Assembly: GCA_940671915.1 (NCBI GenBank)
Contig: CALNVZ010002974.1
Coordinates: 45,731,286-45,795,285, forward strand
Direction: 5' to 3'
DNA: 64,000 nt
From: Paracentrotus lividus
Lineage: Eukaryota; Echinodermata; Echinoidea; Camarodonta; Echinidae
The notes under the pieces were generated by a model. The model was not told where the DNA came from. It worked only from the letters and a program-made list of their open reading frames with translations, and did no database searches. Positions 27,668-42,142 of the stretch are shown piece after piece (the stretch's first letter is position 1; the number at the start of each line of letters is the position of its first letter). A program made the position numbers and the translations under genes.

Positions 27668-28613
27668 ACTTATATGCCACTTTTGACTCAGGAGAAGTAA
27701 TGGCTACCTAACAGAAATTCAATTCTTAGTATTCTATATCACTATATGATATACGATATGATTGGTTGACTGGAACTATAGGATGAGTACAATATGTTTT
27801 ACAAACCTCACACTCGTATTATTTTCATTTATAAATGGTTAGCAAAATTCAAACACTTTTGTAATATAAATGTATTGGTATATGTATCTTTAATATATTT
27901 TTGATGTCATCACGTCTTCCATGAGTTTCACTTGTCAAACTATGCATATTGAAAGTTTATATGTTTCTATAGATACAATATTGTTGTTTTTCTGCTTATC
28001 AATTTTATGGACATTGTAGAATAGTACTGAACCCAAGAACACTGCTCTCCTGACTAGTTTTGAACCCTGAACCCTACAGTCCCAAGACCAAAACCACTTG
28101 ACTGTGATGTCCTACATGCCACTGTAATTATTTAGAATTGTGATTTTCTTATGCTGTGTACTTTAAGGTAATACTGATTTTTTTATAAGAATGTATTTAA
28201 TATGAGTCATATTTTATATTTTTATAAAAACTTAATGTTTTTGTAATATTTTGATGATGCAGAAATGAAGTTATACTCCTGTATAATGATTCATTGGGTA
28301 AATGCAATTTTTGAAACCAAGCTAATATGCCAAAAAGTATCAAATGAATGTGTGGATCATTTCTTACTTGGTACCTAAATGTTGATGAGAGTCCAGATTA
28401 TGTAACTTTGTCATTTTCCTCCATGTCACTCGAAATCACTCTTACATGGATTTAATAATTATAACTTGCCTGATGAAAAATATGTAATATCGCCCTCTAG
28501 TGTTGTCTTTGTGTTTATATGCATGATATTCAAAGTTGCTTATTCATTTCACCAACTATTGTGACACCATGCTGTAAGACTAATACAAGTCATGGAAACA
28601 TGCAAGATTGAAT

Positions 28614-28614
<1 letters not shown>

Positions 28615-28645
<31 letters not shown>

Positions 28646-28735
28646 CAGAGACAGGACAGAGCGAGACGACAGACAGACAGAACAGAGAAAGGGGGGGGGG
28701 GTGGAGAGAGAGGGTGTGGGTTAAGAACAATGCAA
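28615..28735 (+). repeat. GA-rich microsatellite with G-run
   Basis: (GA)n at about 28615-28637, decaying into GACAGA units, then a run of about 10 G near 28691. Low-complexity only. Confidence 0.9.
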
Positions 28736-28853
28736 ACAATTATCAATGAAGGGGGAGGGGTAAATGTAAACCTGAGGATTGAGTAAAATCTGAAATATAG
28801 TAGAAATGAATCAGTGAAAGTATGAATTGAATAAACAAGATATTTATGTTGAA

Positions 28854-28889
28854 TAGACAATTAATTTTATTCATTTGTCTCCAACGGTA
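28854..28889 (+). repeat. Left copy of a 36-bp inverted repeat
   Basis: TAGACAATTAATTTTATTCA plus TTTGTCTCCAACGGTA. The reverse complement, one base shorter, is at 33669-33703; weaker similarity continues inward (AATTGG.AGAA). See the paired entry. Confidence 0.8.
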
Positions 28890-29793
28890 GAAACCATGCA
28901 AATTGGTAGAAGATATTTATGTTATTCGCAAGTTATGGCAATGTGTTGGCAATGCGGTCACTTTTTGTGATGTCTTGCATGAACATATCTCCAAGCTCCA
29001 AGATGACATGAACAAAAAAGATACCCCAAAATATAACTTTCCTTGTTCATTCGTGATTGTGTGTCGCATATATAAACTTATCCTCAGATAAAAAGAATAC
29101 ATTTTAAGTGAAGTGTGTACAAAGTAATTTGGAAGTTTCTACACACCTTAGTTACGTTGACAGTTGGAGGATTTTGAAATCATTAGTGATCTCATTTTCA
29201 TATAAATTGTTATTTGTTCAATTATTCTTAAATGTTTTGGGGGGCTTTCATGTTTCCACACACTTCAGCTTATTCCTAGGGTTTCATTCTCTTTCAATAT
29301 AAAGTGAGAGATGGATTAATTGAAGGGGAAATTAAGAGATGAGAAGACTCATATGCCTTGTTTTATTTTGGAACCTTGACTATTATAATTTTCATTATAT
29401 TAATGACAAAACTGAGTTGAGCTTCGAGACAACTAATTACTTGAAGACCTCGTTTTAATCTACAATTGCCAATATGCTACTTCTAATTACTACCATCTTT
29501 TCCACAAGCAATAAGATTTTCAGCAATGTCTGTTCTACCTATACGTCATCAACTCCCCCTACTCATGCCCCCTTCACTATATCATGTGGGCCAGTTTGAC
29601 GTAAAGGTCTATACTCGTTGAAAGACAAACATACCAGATTCTTTTCCTCTTCAATGCTCTGAGATCAGATGTCCAATGCCATGGACAGGGATTCATCTCA
29701 GAGCAAGAAGGGTATTTAATGTAATAGAAATATCATCAGCTTGATGCCAAACGGGCCTTACCCTTTTTATTATACATGTATAAAATATATCTG

Positions 29794-30076
29794 GACCCTG
29801 TTGCATAAAACTTCTAACCGGAGTTTTTTCCGGTTAAAATCTGAAAACTCCGGTTAAAGTCCGAAAACTCCGGTTACAATATTTTTATAGATTTTTTTAC
29901 TGTTTTTTTCCATTGCTTAAAAACATACCAGAGTTTTCAAAAGTATTAATGCAATAAATTTTTAGGGAGTTTTAAAACTCAGGTTGAATAACCTAAGAAA
30001 TAGGTCTACATAAGCTGAGTTTTTTAACCCGAGAAAACTCAGGTTAGAAAAAAAGTTTTATGCAACACCACCCAGG
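29794..30076. mobile_element. MITE with TGTTGCATAAAACTT ends
   Basis: Left end CCTGTTGCATAAAACTTCTA, right end AAAGTTTTATGCAACACCAC: inverted copies of about 17 bp followed by matching AACCxGAGTTTT blocks in multiple copies. The end type is common in non-autonomous elements of marine animals. Confidence 0.7.
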
Positions 30077-30685
30077 CCTTTAAACAATAAGGCCCTTACA
30101 TATTATTTCATAATATTGAAAACTTGTTTCTTTTTCCTGTAGGCATGATTCTATCTGTTTGATAACTGCCCTGTTGGTATTCAATTCAATGAAGGGGAGG
30201 GGAGCTTAGCACCCAAATTTGCTGATAACTTTGAAGGTTGTGATATCAACATTTACCCAAAGACAAATGCAACACATCTTCAATGTACCCCTCCAAAAAT
30301 CAAACATTTAATCAAGCTTTTTATTCCATTGTAAGATACCTTTTACGGATCCATACAGATTTACCAAGAAGACCAGATGAGGGGGAGGAAATAGGGACTT
30401 GTCTGCATTTTTGATGACTGTTTTCTGTTCCTTTCTCTATTCCTGATTTTATTTTCCTCTACACTATCCTTTTTCTTTTCTTTATTTAACTTTTTTTTCT
30501 CTTGTTTTTTTTCCCCCCATATTTCCTCTCCCTTTCGCCCTTTTTTTTTTAATGCTGACAGAAATTTAAAACCCATCCATCCCCTCAATGACACCTACAT
30601 TGAAGTCACCTTGATGACCTACATCATACATGTATTAGTTTCAGGGCATCAATTATCTCCTCGTTATCACCATTCTCATTCAGGG

Positions 30686-30724
30686 ATAAAATCATCATCA
30701 TCATTACCACCACCACCACCATCG

Positions 30725-30756
<32 letters not shown>

Positions 30757-31030
30757 GCCATCGTTATCATGAAGGTCAACTTCAAGGTTATAAGCTGGTC
30801 TATTTGAACTTCATTTGACATCCCCTCATTATTGATATCAGCATATTATTGCCAAGTTCTTTATAATCATCACCTTTACCATTCTCATCAGTATCAACAT
30901 TCAGCCTTTTTACCATCTCACTTTTCATCATTATCATCACTGTCAAATATCATCTTTTCATCATCATCATCATCATGAACGTCATTTACCATCATCACCA
31001 TCAACATTATCATTATCATCATCATCTTCT
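30686..31030 (+). repeat. Interrupted ATC arrays
   Basis: (ATC)n with ACC and GTC variants at about 30686-30770, and scattered ATC blocks at about 30860-31025. The same motif as in ABCD4 intron 8, but no insertion is evident here. Confidence 0.9.
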
Positions 31031-33668
31031 CAATTTACAAAATCCTCATCCACGATTTTGGCATACTTCCTCCACATTGTGATTTGTTTTAAAATCTTCT
31101 AATAAAATACACAGAGAGAAAACGATTCCATATTTATTCCTTGTAATTTATTGGCGATGTCATTTTTTTTTTCCTTTTTCTTAATATTACATTGACTATA
31201 TTGTTGCCAAGCTATGACATACATGGTGGCTTACAAACCTACCCTGAATATACATGGTAATAAGTTTTGCCTTTTACCCATTTAATATCATCTACATGGG
31301 TCATATTCACATAACCAAAACTTAAACCCCATCACCTACTCCCATAACACTACTCCAAACTCATAGTCACACAGCTCCATCATGCAGTAACATAACTGAT
31401 GTTGTGTTGAACATGAGTGTGTTATACAGAGTAAGAACAGGAACGTTTTGTTATGAGAACACCCCCTTTAAGTTTGAACAATGAAAAAGAAAAGAGCTAT
31501 GATTATAAATAGGATGCTAATGTACGAAGAGTAGATGTATTTGGAAGACATATGAATTGCATAGGCCATCTTGGTATGATTACAGCTATTATTCGCTTTC
31601 TTTTTGTTCATCACCGACACTACGCAGATAACAGATGACAAAGTGGGCAAAAGATACAGAAGAAAAATAAAATTAAAAGTGATTATACTGGTATAAAATG
31701 AAGAAAAAAGAACTTTTCTGTACAAAAGAAATGAAAGCAATTATAAAGATTGTCATATTTGTTCTATCAAAGGTTCAACGTTTGTTTCAGTTTCTTTTAT
31801 TGCTTTTGATAAATATATAATCAGCTAGCTTTTAAACATTGTTTAATATAAAGTTCTTTCACCATTCAATCGAGATGTGTTTGTTCATTTTTCACAAACA
31901 TTTTTGGGATGTACCAATAGATATACCTCTTTAAACAGAAAATCAATGACAAAACCTTTGTTAGCTGTGTGTGCACCTTGTAATTTTACTGGCAAATGGC
32001 TTATTATTATTATTTTTTTTATTTTTTTTTGCCGATTAATGGAAATTTTGGTGAAGTTTATCAATATATCTATCATCATCTGACATAACCATGGTAACCT
32101 TATTAAAAACCCACTTTTCAAGTTTATACTCAAAATACATTTTCTTTAAATTCAACAGTTATAGCTTTTTACAAGATTAGATTAAAATTACTTTGTATAA
32201 TTACCACTAAATAAATGAATTAATATAATTAAAAGTGGCCTATGAACAGTTCTTACACTAATTTTTAGTTTGTCTTCGAAAGACACTAGTTTGTCTGACG
32301 TCACAATTCTGGTAAATATTTGACGATACATGTAAGTACGAATTTGAACATTTGAACAATTTATACCTATCTATCTCTTCTTTTTCAGTAAAGCTAAACT
32401 ATTTGTACAGACATTTTGTTTGTTATACTTTACTTGACATATATATATATAAAACAATTTGACAACTTATCAATTAATGCACAGTTGTTTTTAAGCTATC
32501 CTACTCGTCTAAACATTATTAACAGTCTAGTGCTACTACTTATTAACTAGATGAGAAGGTAGTCCTTCTTAATACAAAGATATGTTTGAAAGATCGTCAG
32601 CTACAGATTTCAAGTATTTCCCTTCTCTTTTTTACTCTTTAAAAGCATCGGATATAATCCATTTCTATTCTTTTACTGGAGGTATGAAAAACAACAGGTG
32701 TCAATGCAACATTGATCATCTCACAGAGTAAACAAAATTAGATTTCATTTATAAGATGCATAGAGCACTTGATTACTTTATCATTGTACTTTGAAAGAAG
32801 AGTTTTGCGTACCTTGCAAGTAATACTTGTTCTGATGACCTCATATGAACATAAAAACAAAAAGAAAATGTTACTTCTATTATTATTATTGTTTTGTTTC
32901 ATGCTTTCATATTCTCTCATTGGGAGTGCACATCAGCCAATGTGAGTTATCAATATTCAGACACCTTCTTCAAACATTCTCAAAATTTAAAGGGTCGCTC
33001 TGAAAAATTCCCAAATCATATATTCATAAAGTATGTTCATCAGAAAACCCCATGGCATATATCCAAGTACTTGTACCAAGAAAACATTCATATATATATA
33101 TTACTTGTACAATATGTATTACAGCTAGATATGATCTAAAACTACTCTAATTTTGCATTTTTGAATATCTACACTGTTTAATATAAAACAATTGACCTTA
33201 TCTATTTACACTATTCATATAGTTATTGACATCTAATAATAATATTGATAGACATAATGCTTGAATATTAAATATGAAAATGAAAATTAATTATACCAAA
33301 TAGATATCCATAATAGCAATAATAATAATACAATGAATCTGAATTTCTCATATTATAAATGGTTTTTCTTCTAAACAAATTTGTCCTCAGCATTTACATT
33401 CCACCCTTTTTACATAGACATGTACTACATGTATATCTCTGTAATAACATGGATTAATGTCATAAAGTATTCATATAACTTAATCTCTGACTCTATCTCT
33501 GCTATACATAAAATGCACAGATACAAGTATAGTGCACCTCAATACAGAGAACAGGAACAATTATCACAGGACAGAACAGAAAGAGACAGTTATTTGTTTC
33601 TTTGAGAGAAGAAATACATCATTCAGCAAATTTTTTCTTCAAATGGCTGATTATTCTTCCAATTAGTA

Positions 33669-33703
33669 TACCGTTGGAGACAAATGAATAAATTAATTGT
33701 CTA
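33669..33703 (-). repeat. Right copy of the 36-bp inverted repeat
   Basis: TACCGTTGGAGACAAATGAA plus TAAATTAATTGTCTA, the reverse complement of 28854-28889 with one base fewer. Together they could be the ends of a 4.85-kb element, or two solo copies of a dispersed repeat. Confidence 0.8.
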
Positions 33704-34690
33704 GTATAATGTTGTTTATGTGCATGACCTTTTTTGTTTTGAATTAACCTCTTATAGCCAAACTTCCTAAAAAACTGAATTAATCATCAAAATATTCGAG
33801 TACATGTAGTACATTATATTCATGTTTAGTACACTGAAAGCAAGAAAGCATATCTTGCCAAGTACTTTTCCCCAAATATGATGATTTTTCTTCTCCAGTA
33901 GTACTGTAGACTCCCACATTTATCTCCAATGGACTTTCATAACCTTTAAACCTTGAAACAGGGAAAGAATTTATAAACTGGAAAGAAAGGAGATGGAAAA
34001 AAGTATGTCACCTGTATAAACTTTACATGTAGATGAGGTCCAGGGACCACTTCATCAGGGTCAAACACTGTTCCCAATACCTTCAGTTCCCTTCCCCCGT
34101 CATATTCATGTCAACATGTAATCAACAACTAGACTCCCATCTCCCATGGATACCAACAAAACTATCCACCCCTAAACTTTCCCCTAACATGGAGGCAAAT
34201 CAGAGAAGACAAGTTTCAACAACACGAGGTGTAAAAGGTGGGTGAAATGGCACGATTCCCCAATTTCTATCGTTAACTCGTCACTCGCTCCTTGATCCAC
34301 GGTAAAGGGGGAACAGAGGATTATGGCCTTAATCCTTTAATCTGGAAACTACTTGGGAGGATTATCCAATAAAAGATGTCACATGACATTGAAACATTGG
34401 TAAGCATATCTCTCTCTCTCTCTCCATCTTTCTATGTATTTAGTTCCCTCTCTTTCCTCAGTGGTGGCTTATCATGGGGTGAAAAGATTAACATTTCTCC
34501 ATGAACATATTTCATTTTTCAATTATCCTCATGAATGAAATTGAAGGAATTCAACCTGTTTAGCTGTGCAGCCCTGAACATGAATTGAAGTAGACCTATA
34601 CTAGTACATCAATATGGTTCATTAGCTAAAGGAAAAGGTAGAAAAAAAAGTATGCCTTATTTTCTTTTTATAGCTTCCTTTCACAATGAG

Positions 34691-34825
34691 AAAGAAATTA
34701 GTCATAATCATGAATATGCATTAAGGAGGAGGGGCTTAAGAACCCAATGAACCCTTTCCCAGGCAAAGAGAGAAAAAAATAGTCATAATCATGAATATTC
34801 ATTACGTAGTAGGAGGGGCTTAAGA
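34691..34825 (+). repeat. Tandem duplication containing AGTCATAATCATGAATAT
   Basis: TTAGTCATAATCATGAATAT..GGAGGAGGGGCTTAAGAACCC occurs near 34698-34746 and again near 34780-34828 with small changes. Both copies carry CTTAAG and an AT-rich homeodomain-like core; no function can be claimed. Confidence 0.75.
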
Positions 34826-36044
34826 ACCCCCAGCTGTTTCACACTCCCATCAGGCTGTCATAGCAATTAGAAGAGGTGCAAAAGGTTATTATTCTTGAAG
34901 TAAAATGGAAAGGGATCTAACAAGGGGGTACATATCATCTACAAAAGAAAGAAAAAAAGCGGGTGATAAATATAATTTAGAGTCTGGCATTTTATGCCAA
35001 GAATAACAACAAATAATACACATTGCATTTTGCTTTTCTCTTCTTTATCTGAAAGCAGATATTTAGCACGAATTTTATCTCCAAATCAGCCGCGTTTTTG
35101 GCATGCTTGCACATTTCATTTCAATTCATGTCTTTTTTTTTTATTACAAATTTTGCTCAGCTGGACGGAGTATTAATATTCGTCACGCAAATAAATAGAT
35201 GTATTCAAGGTGACATACATAAGTGACCAATAAGTACAAAAGACAATAGTAATCATTACTAAATGCTGGCTAGAATTTCTACATTCTTGCAGTAAGCTCT
35301 TCTCCTTAATTCTTTCAATCGACTGATTCTGAAGTAGCCACATGAAAAAATGGATTGATTTAATAGATTGGGCTCAAAGTGATAATATAGTCACTTATTG
35401 GATAATTAATAATTGCTTTGAAGATGTATGTGTGAGTAGTAACTGGTGCTATGTCAGTGTAGACCTTATTCAAGGTGACGACATTGCTACAATAACCATG
35501 CACAAGGAACCCGTTTCAGAAGTGGGAGAATACAGACTTGGTGGTTAAACAGTCTCAACACATCACGAAACAAGAAAATACATGGCACAATATACTTTTC
35601 GCATGAATAATGACCGACAAAAAGTGAAGGCAAATGTTTAAATAGCTACAAATATGAGACAAGATTTTACCATATGATATGAATACACAATACATAGGTG
35701 CACTAGGACAGAGACAGTATTACGACAATGACCTCTGATAATTTCTCTGTACAAATGGTTTGAATGCTATATCTTGCATAACGGTGGCAGTACATCTTTC
35801 TCATCTTGTATATCCTTATCGAGGATCAAGAGCATCAGACATTGTCAGAGGTATCCCTCTGTTGCATCCACAGACCTGGGCGAAACATTGGCCAGCCTCT
35901 GCAGTCATACATGTGGCTAAAAAACAGAATTGAAAGATACCAAACGTCCTCCAGTTGAAAGAGACATCCATCGAAATCTAAGAAATGAATTCCCTCTCGA
36001 ACGTAAAATAAAAGAATAATCTACGATTGGGCATTGGATCATAG

Positions 36045-36372
36045 TTATTGCAAACATGTATGATCTGCTGCCACTGTGGGTTGCGCTGCTTGGAACTGAG
36101 AGAACTGCGCCGCTTGGTTGACCGCGGTGGGAAGTGAGCCGGTCGATTGGACGGCTGCGAGGTTGTAGGCGGGTGTGACGAAACCGTGGGGCGTGCTGGC
36201 GTAGCTGAACTGCTCACCGAAGGTACCCGCTTGATTAAACTGTTGGTGGGCGGCATAGGTGTAATCAATGAATGGTTGGGTGGCGGTTGGGGAGTGGGCA
36301 GGGACGGTAGCAAACGTGGGCTGGGTGACGTAGTATGGTGAGGCCTGGTAGATCAGTGGCGTCTGCTGATAT
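36045..36372 (-). CDS. Terminal coding exon of an RBM24/RBM38-like RNA-binding protein
   Basis: On the minus strand an acceptor (TCTCCTATGTACAG) opens a 108-codon frame to TAA at 36045. The protein is Ala/Gln/Pro/Tyr-rich without a fold: YQASPYYVTQP, QPFIDYTYAAHQQF, FSYASTPHGFVTPAYN and a C-terminal Gln-rich tail ending in LQ. This order (ALIQ/YVYPQ, PYIDYT.A..Q, YPYAASP..GYVT, QYQ..Q) matches the C-terminal region of vertebrate RBM24/RBM38, which regulate splicing and mRNA stability through an N-terminal RRM. The RRM exons were not found and probably lie past 64 kb. Composition-based similarity carries some risk of error. Confidence 0.6.
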
Positions 36373-38910
36373 CTGTACATAGGAGATACAATCACAAAAA
36401 AAAATTATTTAGACATGAAAATACAAGAATATTACAGTTTCATCAGAAATAAATTCATGCAAGAGAAGTTTTCTGTTTTTATAATACTAGGAGATATCAC
36501 CTGGATGGGAAGCTGAATTAAAAAAAAAAAAAATCTTTAAACAAAAAAGATCTCCCAGTACCAACGTCTTCAAATACTATCAAACCAACAACCATTTGAT
36601 ACTCCAAGAAACATGACATATCCTCAATAAATGATCGCTCAACACAGATGCCCTGGGAAAAAAGTTATTTAGTGATGTATATCAATATCTTGGAATCTAT
36701 CGGCTGACATAAAGTACATGATTGTGATGCCTTCGGTTCAGAAAATTCGTCTTGGATCACTTGCACAGGTAACTTTAAGATGGCATTGGGGGAACTTAAT
36801 GCCCCCTACTACATTGTCAATCAAATAGATGTATGTTAAGAACATGTAAAGAATGAACAATGATTGACAGTGGTAGGGACCTATCTGATGGAGCATGAGT
36901 TGAAGAGATATGTAATGTTTGGAACATAAAACAATTTGTCTTTACCAGCATTGGGTAAGACAAATACAGTCTCAGATGTCACAGTCTCACATAGTAAAAG
37001 TGCATTATTTCTCACATATGAAAAAATTGCACACAATTGTCTTAGTCTGTAAAACACAAGCCTTATCTGTGAGTTTTGCGTTATTTTTCTTGGCATTTGC
37101 TGTTTCAAAAAAATGATTTTCTCCAATTTATTAATGGTTCATAGCCAAGATTAGGGCCATCAGAATCACTTAATACAATCAGCCCAAGTCCTAACTCTCT
37201 TCTTAGTCCCTTCCTCCCAAACACTTCATTTTCTATCGCTCTGCTCTCCTTACGATTATCCATAAATACGTCTGTTCATCAGACTACATCAGAACTAGAT
37301 ACATTCCGTGTCCAGCTGACGAGCTTGCTTTTGTTTTCACACCAAATATTTAGGTAAATGTGAGAAGGCTTTTTATGTCTTACATTCATGTGTAAGTCAG
37401 AGAAGATAACAAAAGCATGTTTGTTTATCTACTAAAGGTTATTCTAAGGTTTGTATGTCATGAGAAAGTTGTCTATTTATTTATTCCTTTTGGAAGGTAA
37501 GTTCCTTTTTAGTGTCGCATTAAACACTAGATCTAACAGGACAAAAAATGACAAGATCTTGAAAACAAGTGATGAAGAAAAGAGAATATAGGATCAAAAG
37601 AGACGGATCCAAGGACAGAAATCCTCAAAGAAATACAGTGGAAAATAGAACTAGTTACGAAGAAAATCACAAAGAAAGAAATTAAGAGGGGGAGGAGATA
37701 GATATTAATGGTAAATAAAGACAAACAAACAGGTAAACATTGCAGGAAAGAAAGCCTATTTATAAGTGAATGCAAAGAGGTTGAGATATGTAGATATCCA
37801 TGTGGGAAACATATTTTGAGGCAAGAAGAGATACGAGGGGAAAAGATTTGAATCATTGACATGAAGACTTTGCTTGTTTCCATCCTTTGAGACCGGTGTG
37901 AAGTTTTGCCACATTTCAGTCACTTAACACCGGCCCGTTTGGACCCAATATCATCACGTATGTACACCATCTGCGGCTTACGGTTTAATGAAGCTACTCA
38001 AGTTACCACGGCAACCATAGACACTGTTTAAAAGACGAGGCTCGTGTATAGCCTTGATTTTCTTGAATGTTTCCCGGCCTCCTTTATCCCCTCACACCTC
38101 CATTAAATTAGCCCTATCACCAAGCCGTCAAGTCCAATCATCGTTAAGACAAGTTCTCTCTTGCTCCATCTTAAAGCCCCGCATCCTCCTTGGGAGTTGG
38201 AGTGTCTTGAGGGGATGCGATCCCGAGATGAAGCCACCGTCATCATAGCTGCACGTATGACACGACATGTAGAGGACTTCTATCATCACTGACAGGCAAC
38301 ATGAATTCATACAAGATGTGTCAGTTACTGATGGATAAAGCCATTGCGACATATAGTAATAATAATCTAGACATATTGAAACATGGGTATCTAACAGTCT
38401 AAGGGAAAACACCTGTCATGCTTAAACAGAGATCTACTGAAGATAGTCACTTATCTTCCATGAATGTTTTGGTATCCGACAAATAAAGGAGGATAATGCT
38501 AAACACCCTTTGAAACATAATTTGTTCATTTCTGGGAATATGTATCTTAAAATGTGAAAATTCTGAACAACCTAAAAAGAGGCATTGACCAGATATCCTT
38601 GTCGACCCTGGTGCCTCAACCTCTGAATCTATACTTTCGATCTTTGACTATCTTTATTTCATGTCAGAAGGCCTGTCTACGTCAGCCCGAGTTTTTCAAG
38701 TTTTCGCTATTTCTGCTCCAGCAAACCAGGCTGTGCTCCAGCACGAATCCCTCCACTTGGGCTAATGTGAACAGGGTTTCTTCAATCTCGAGCTTTGTCT
38801 TAAGGGCTGACTTGGCTAGACTCTCGAGATGAACAAACTCGAGCTGATGTGGAAGCAACTGTTATGACTCTGCTCGTAAAGTTACGGATGGGTATTCACA
38901 TAAACAAGTG

Positions 38911-38971
38911 TTAACCCTCTAATGACCAATTCCACACAGATCCCACACGTACATGGCATTCTAAGGGTTAA
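38911..38971. mobile_element. 61-bp TTAA-bounded mini-MITE
   Basis: TTAACCCTCTAATGACC at the left and GGCATTCTAAGGGTTAA at the right: imperfect inverted ends of 14-15 bp with TTAA at both tips, like the element at 1058-1353 in end type. Confidence 0.55.
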
Positions 38972-41900
38972 GTCTGGCAGGGATATATCTCTTCCCTCTA
39001 GGATTTCTCCAATCCAGCCATGTTTCCCAACAATCAATTCCAATAGGACTTGAGGGATCAAGAATGATTTGACTTACAGGATCATGATCAGACTGGATAT
39101 ACCCTGGCTGCAGCCGAGGGTATTAGCATTCTCAAACTGCCCCGGCATGAGACAAACACATGTATGTTCCAAACATGTATCTTTGATCTTCTTCTCAAAC
39201 ATGCATAAGCTTTATTACGATTATTTCCCAGGTCATGCTATAGATGTTGTGTTGTAAACCATTATGCAGGAATGGATTTATGTGTAAAATTTATTTATTA
39301 ATCCCTCTCCAATAAAAATGATAAAAAAGAACCCTTCTAATCCCCTGCAACACCCTCCCTGAGCTCCTTTAATAAATAAAATGAAATGAAAAGATAATGC
39401 TATTAGATATTTGATCTTAATCTCCTTATTTTGCCAGCACTTCCAACGTCGTCTATACATGGCAATAAATGTGAAAGAGTATAAACTATAATTAATTGCA
39501 TACAGCATCCATGCTTTTGATGACCTTGCATAATATTACGAAGGCAGGGAACATAATACTGAATGCACAATGAAGCATGACATTTTGATATGAAATTGAA
39601 TTGCTTTTTCTTTTCTAAAAGTGTATCGACCCTTTACAGTCAACTGGTGCTCTAAACCTGTAGGAAAGGCTGCTAAATGTAATTTGGCAAATTAGAGCAG
39701 TAGCAACGATGGATGAGTTTAATCTGCCTATGTGAGGCTATATTCAATGATGCCATCCTATAACAATAGGTTGCCCTTTACACTTGAATATAAAGTAGAT
39801 ATTTCTTTCTATATAGCACTCCATGATTATATATTCCAGCAAATTATATTATCATTCAGACAAAAGAGCTATGAAAATTGGCTAGAAGTGTGATCACTTT
39901 TACTTGCATAAACCAACCTAGCTGGTTATATTGCATTCAATAGAAGAAAAATAAGCTTTACGATAACTATTTGTTGTATATAATAGCTAATGAATCAGAA
40001 AGAAAGATGTTATGTACCAACTTTAATCAGAGAATTGGAAAGGCAGAAAATAAATAAATAAAAAAATATAATGAAAAAGAGAGGGAAAAAGATGAAGGGA
40101 GAGAGATAAATCAGCAAGAGTTGTGTTCTAGTGCAGTGACATAAAATGGCATTGCGAACACAAATTGGGAAATTCAAATAAATAAATGAGAAAATGATCC
40201 TTTAAATCTCCATTCAGAACTTCCAGAACGATATTTTGGGTCAATTTGGTTCATTTTTTTTTACAAGGGACCTGTCAATAGTTTAAGCTGTAAATCATTG
40301 GTAGAGAAAAAAAAATGAGAACAGGGAGAATGAATATAATAGCAAGTGATGGAAGGCATTTACATAGTTCATTGAGTCACTATAATATTTGTGCCCTTCT
40401 ACCTTCAAAATACAGCTTGAAAAAAGATTCATACAATTGCAAATTTTGTTTGGGTTAACTGTGCACAAACATTTCTACAATAAACATTATTTTATCCAAT
40501 TTGGGCCACACCATTGCCACAGTATAGCTTGTCAAATTTCACTCACAAACATCAATTTATCATTATTATTTGATGTAATCTTCTATTTTGTGTATTAGAA
40601 AATATAATTCTTTCTTTCTCCATTTTAAAAGCTAGACACCATTAAAATGTATGGACCGGGATGAGGAGGTACAGTTTGTTTGAAAACAAACTATGAATAA
40701 TACCAATAACATATATATCTAAAGTTTTGACCAAAATATTACTTTAACTTTTTTTTAATGTAAACAAGTTTGAATATCAAATGCATTTCTTCCCTAATAT
40801 TTGAAAAAAGCAATAAATGTCAGATTGTATTCATTATTTTAATATTGTATTTCATATGCACTGGCATCATGTGTTGATGTTCATGAATCAATTCAATACG
40901 ATGCAATTCAAATGTTATTCTTAGGGGACAATACTTGGCAGAGGAAAACATAGCATTTACCACTTGCAGATTTGGGAATCTTTTCAGCATATCTACCCCC
41001 AGAGTGAGGGGTGGTTTCGCTCCTAATTTTATGCTGGCTTTAACAAGCCCAAGACCTCTGCCCTCGAATGGACAACACTAAGACTGAGTTTGGGCTAAGA
41101 AAGGATATTTTTGATAACTTCTATTGAAAAATATATTGCAAAAATATGGGAAAGATATTTCCTGGGTTATTGGTATTTGGGCCAGATTGGATATGTCATC
41201 TACTGAAGTGCGTTATCAGATAATCTGGGTGGAAAAATTGAGTAGAAGATTGAAACAATTTGTGGGGTTACTCTTTGGGTATTCTAACGAGATATACAGG
41301 GCTACGGGGCAGTTAGCACTGATGACAGATGTGCTTGAACAGTATATATCCACAAACCAAATATCTAGTAAACAGAAAAATAACTTTATGACGGCTTGAA
41401 TACTTGACTTTATACTGAGATTAGCATTGCAGTCACTCTCTCTCTCTCTCTATCTCCCATTATCCATCTGATTATATTCATCATTGTTTTTTCCTTATAA
41501 TATCTTTCTGCTACCCCTATTTGATCTTAATACTTTACTGTGTTTTATTCGCTTCATACTACTGTTGTATTCTCAAGTACTCTCAATCAACCTACGTAGC
41601 CATTCCATAAAAATGTATATCAATGCAAATAGCATTGCCCCTTACACATTATATGGCATGGTCAGCAACAATATTTACAATAATAAAGCTTCGTCTCCAA
41701 GTTGTATATAGGTAAATTGAAACTTAATGGCCCTAAAGCTAAGATAAAGGTCTATAACACAGGAATCCTCAAGATAATCGGACTACTAAACCGGTAATGC
41801 AAATACATTATGAAAAATTTAAATTGTATAATTTGATCTGTCACAATCATACAATCATAAAAATACCATGTCCAATAAAAGGTTGATGGTTAGGGTGATA

Positions 41901-42142
41901 AGATTACTAACTAAGCAAATTTTATCTCAAAAATAAGGAAAAGAAAAACTCTAGAATCAGATACGGGGTATGACTACGTTTGATTGTTTTCACTTCAATA
42001 ATTTCTTGAGAGTGATTATTGGAGACAAGATGAAACCATAATCTTTGAAATAGCTTCATGAATTGTTTTCATCTACTGGCACCCGATGATGAAAGGGAAA
42101 TCCCCCTGTAATTTTATTTTTAATCTCAAGAGGGTGGGAGTA

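Larger units (their letters stand above)
26284..35977. other. Intergenic region between ABCD4 and the RBM24/38-like exon
   Basis: No exon could be supported. Contents are MITE-like elements (27230-27667, 29794-30076), a 36-bp inverted-repeat pair bounding 4.85 kb (28854 and 33703), GA and ATC microsatellites, and a duplicated segment near 34.7 kb. ABCD4's 3' end and the 3' UTR of the minus-strand gene at 36 kb must both end in here. Confidence 0.5.
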
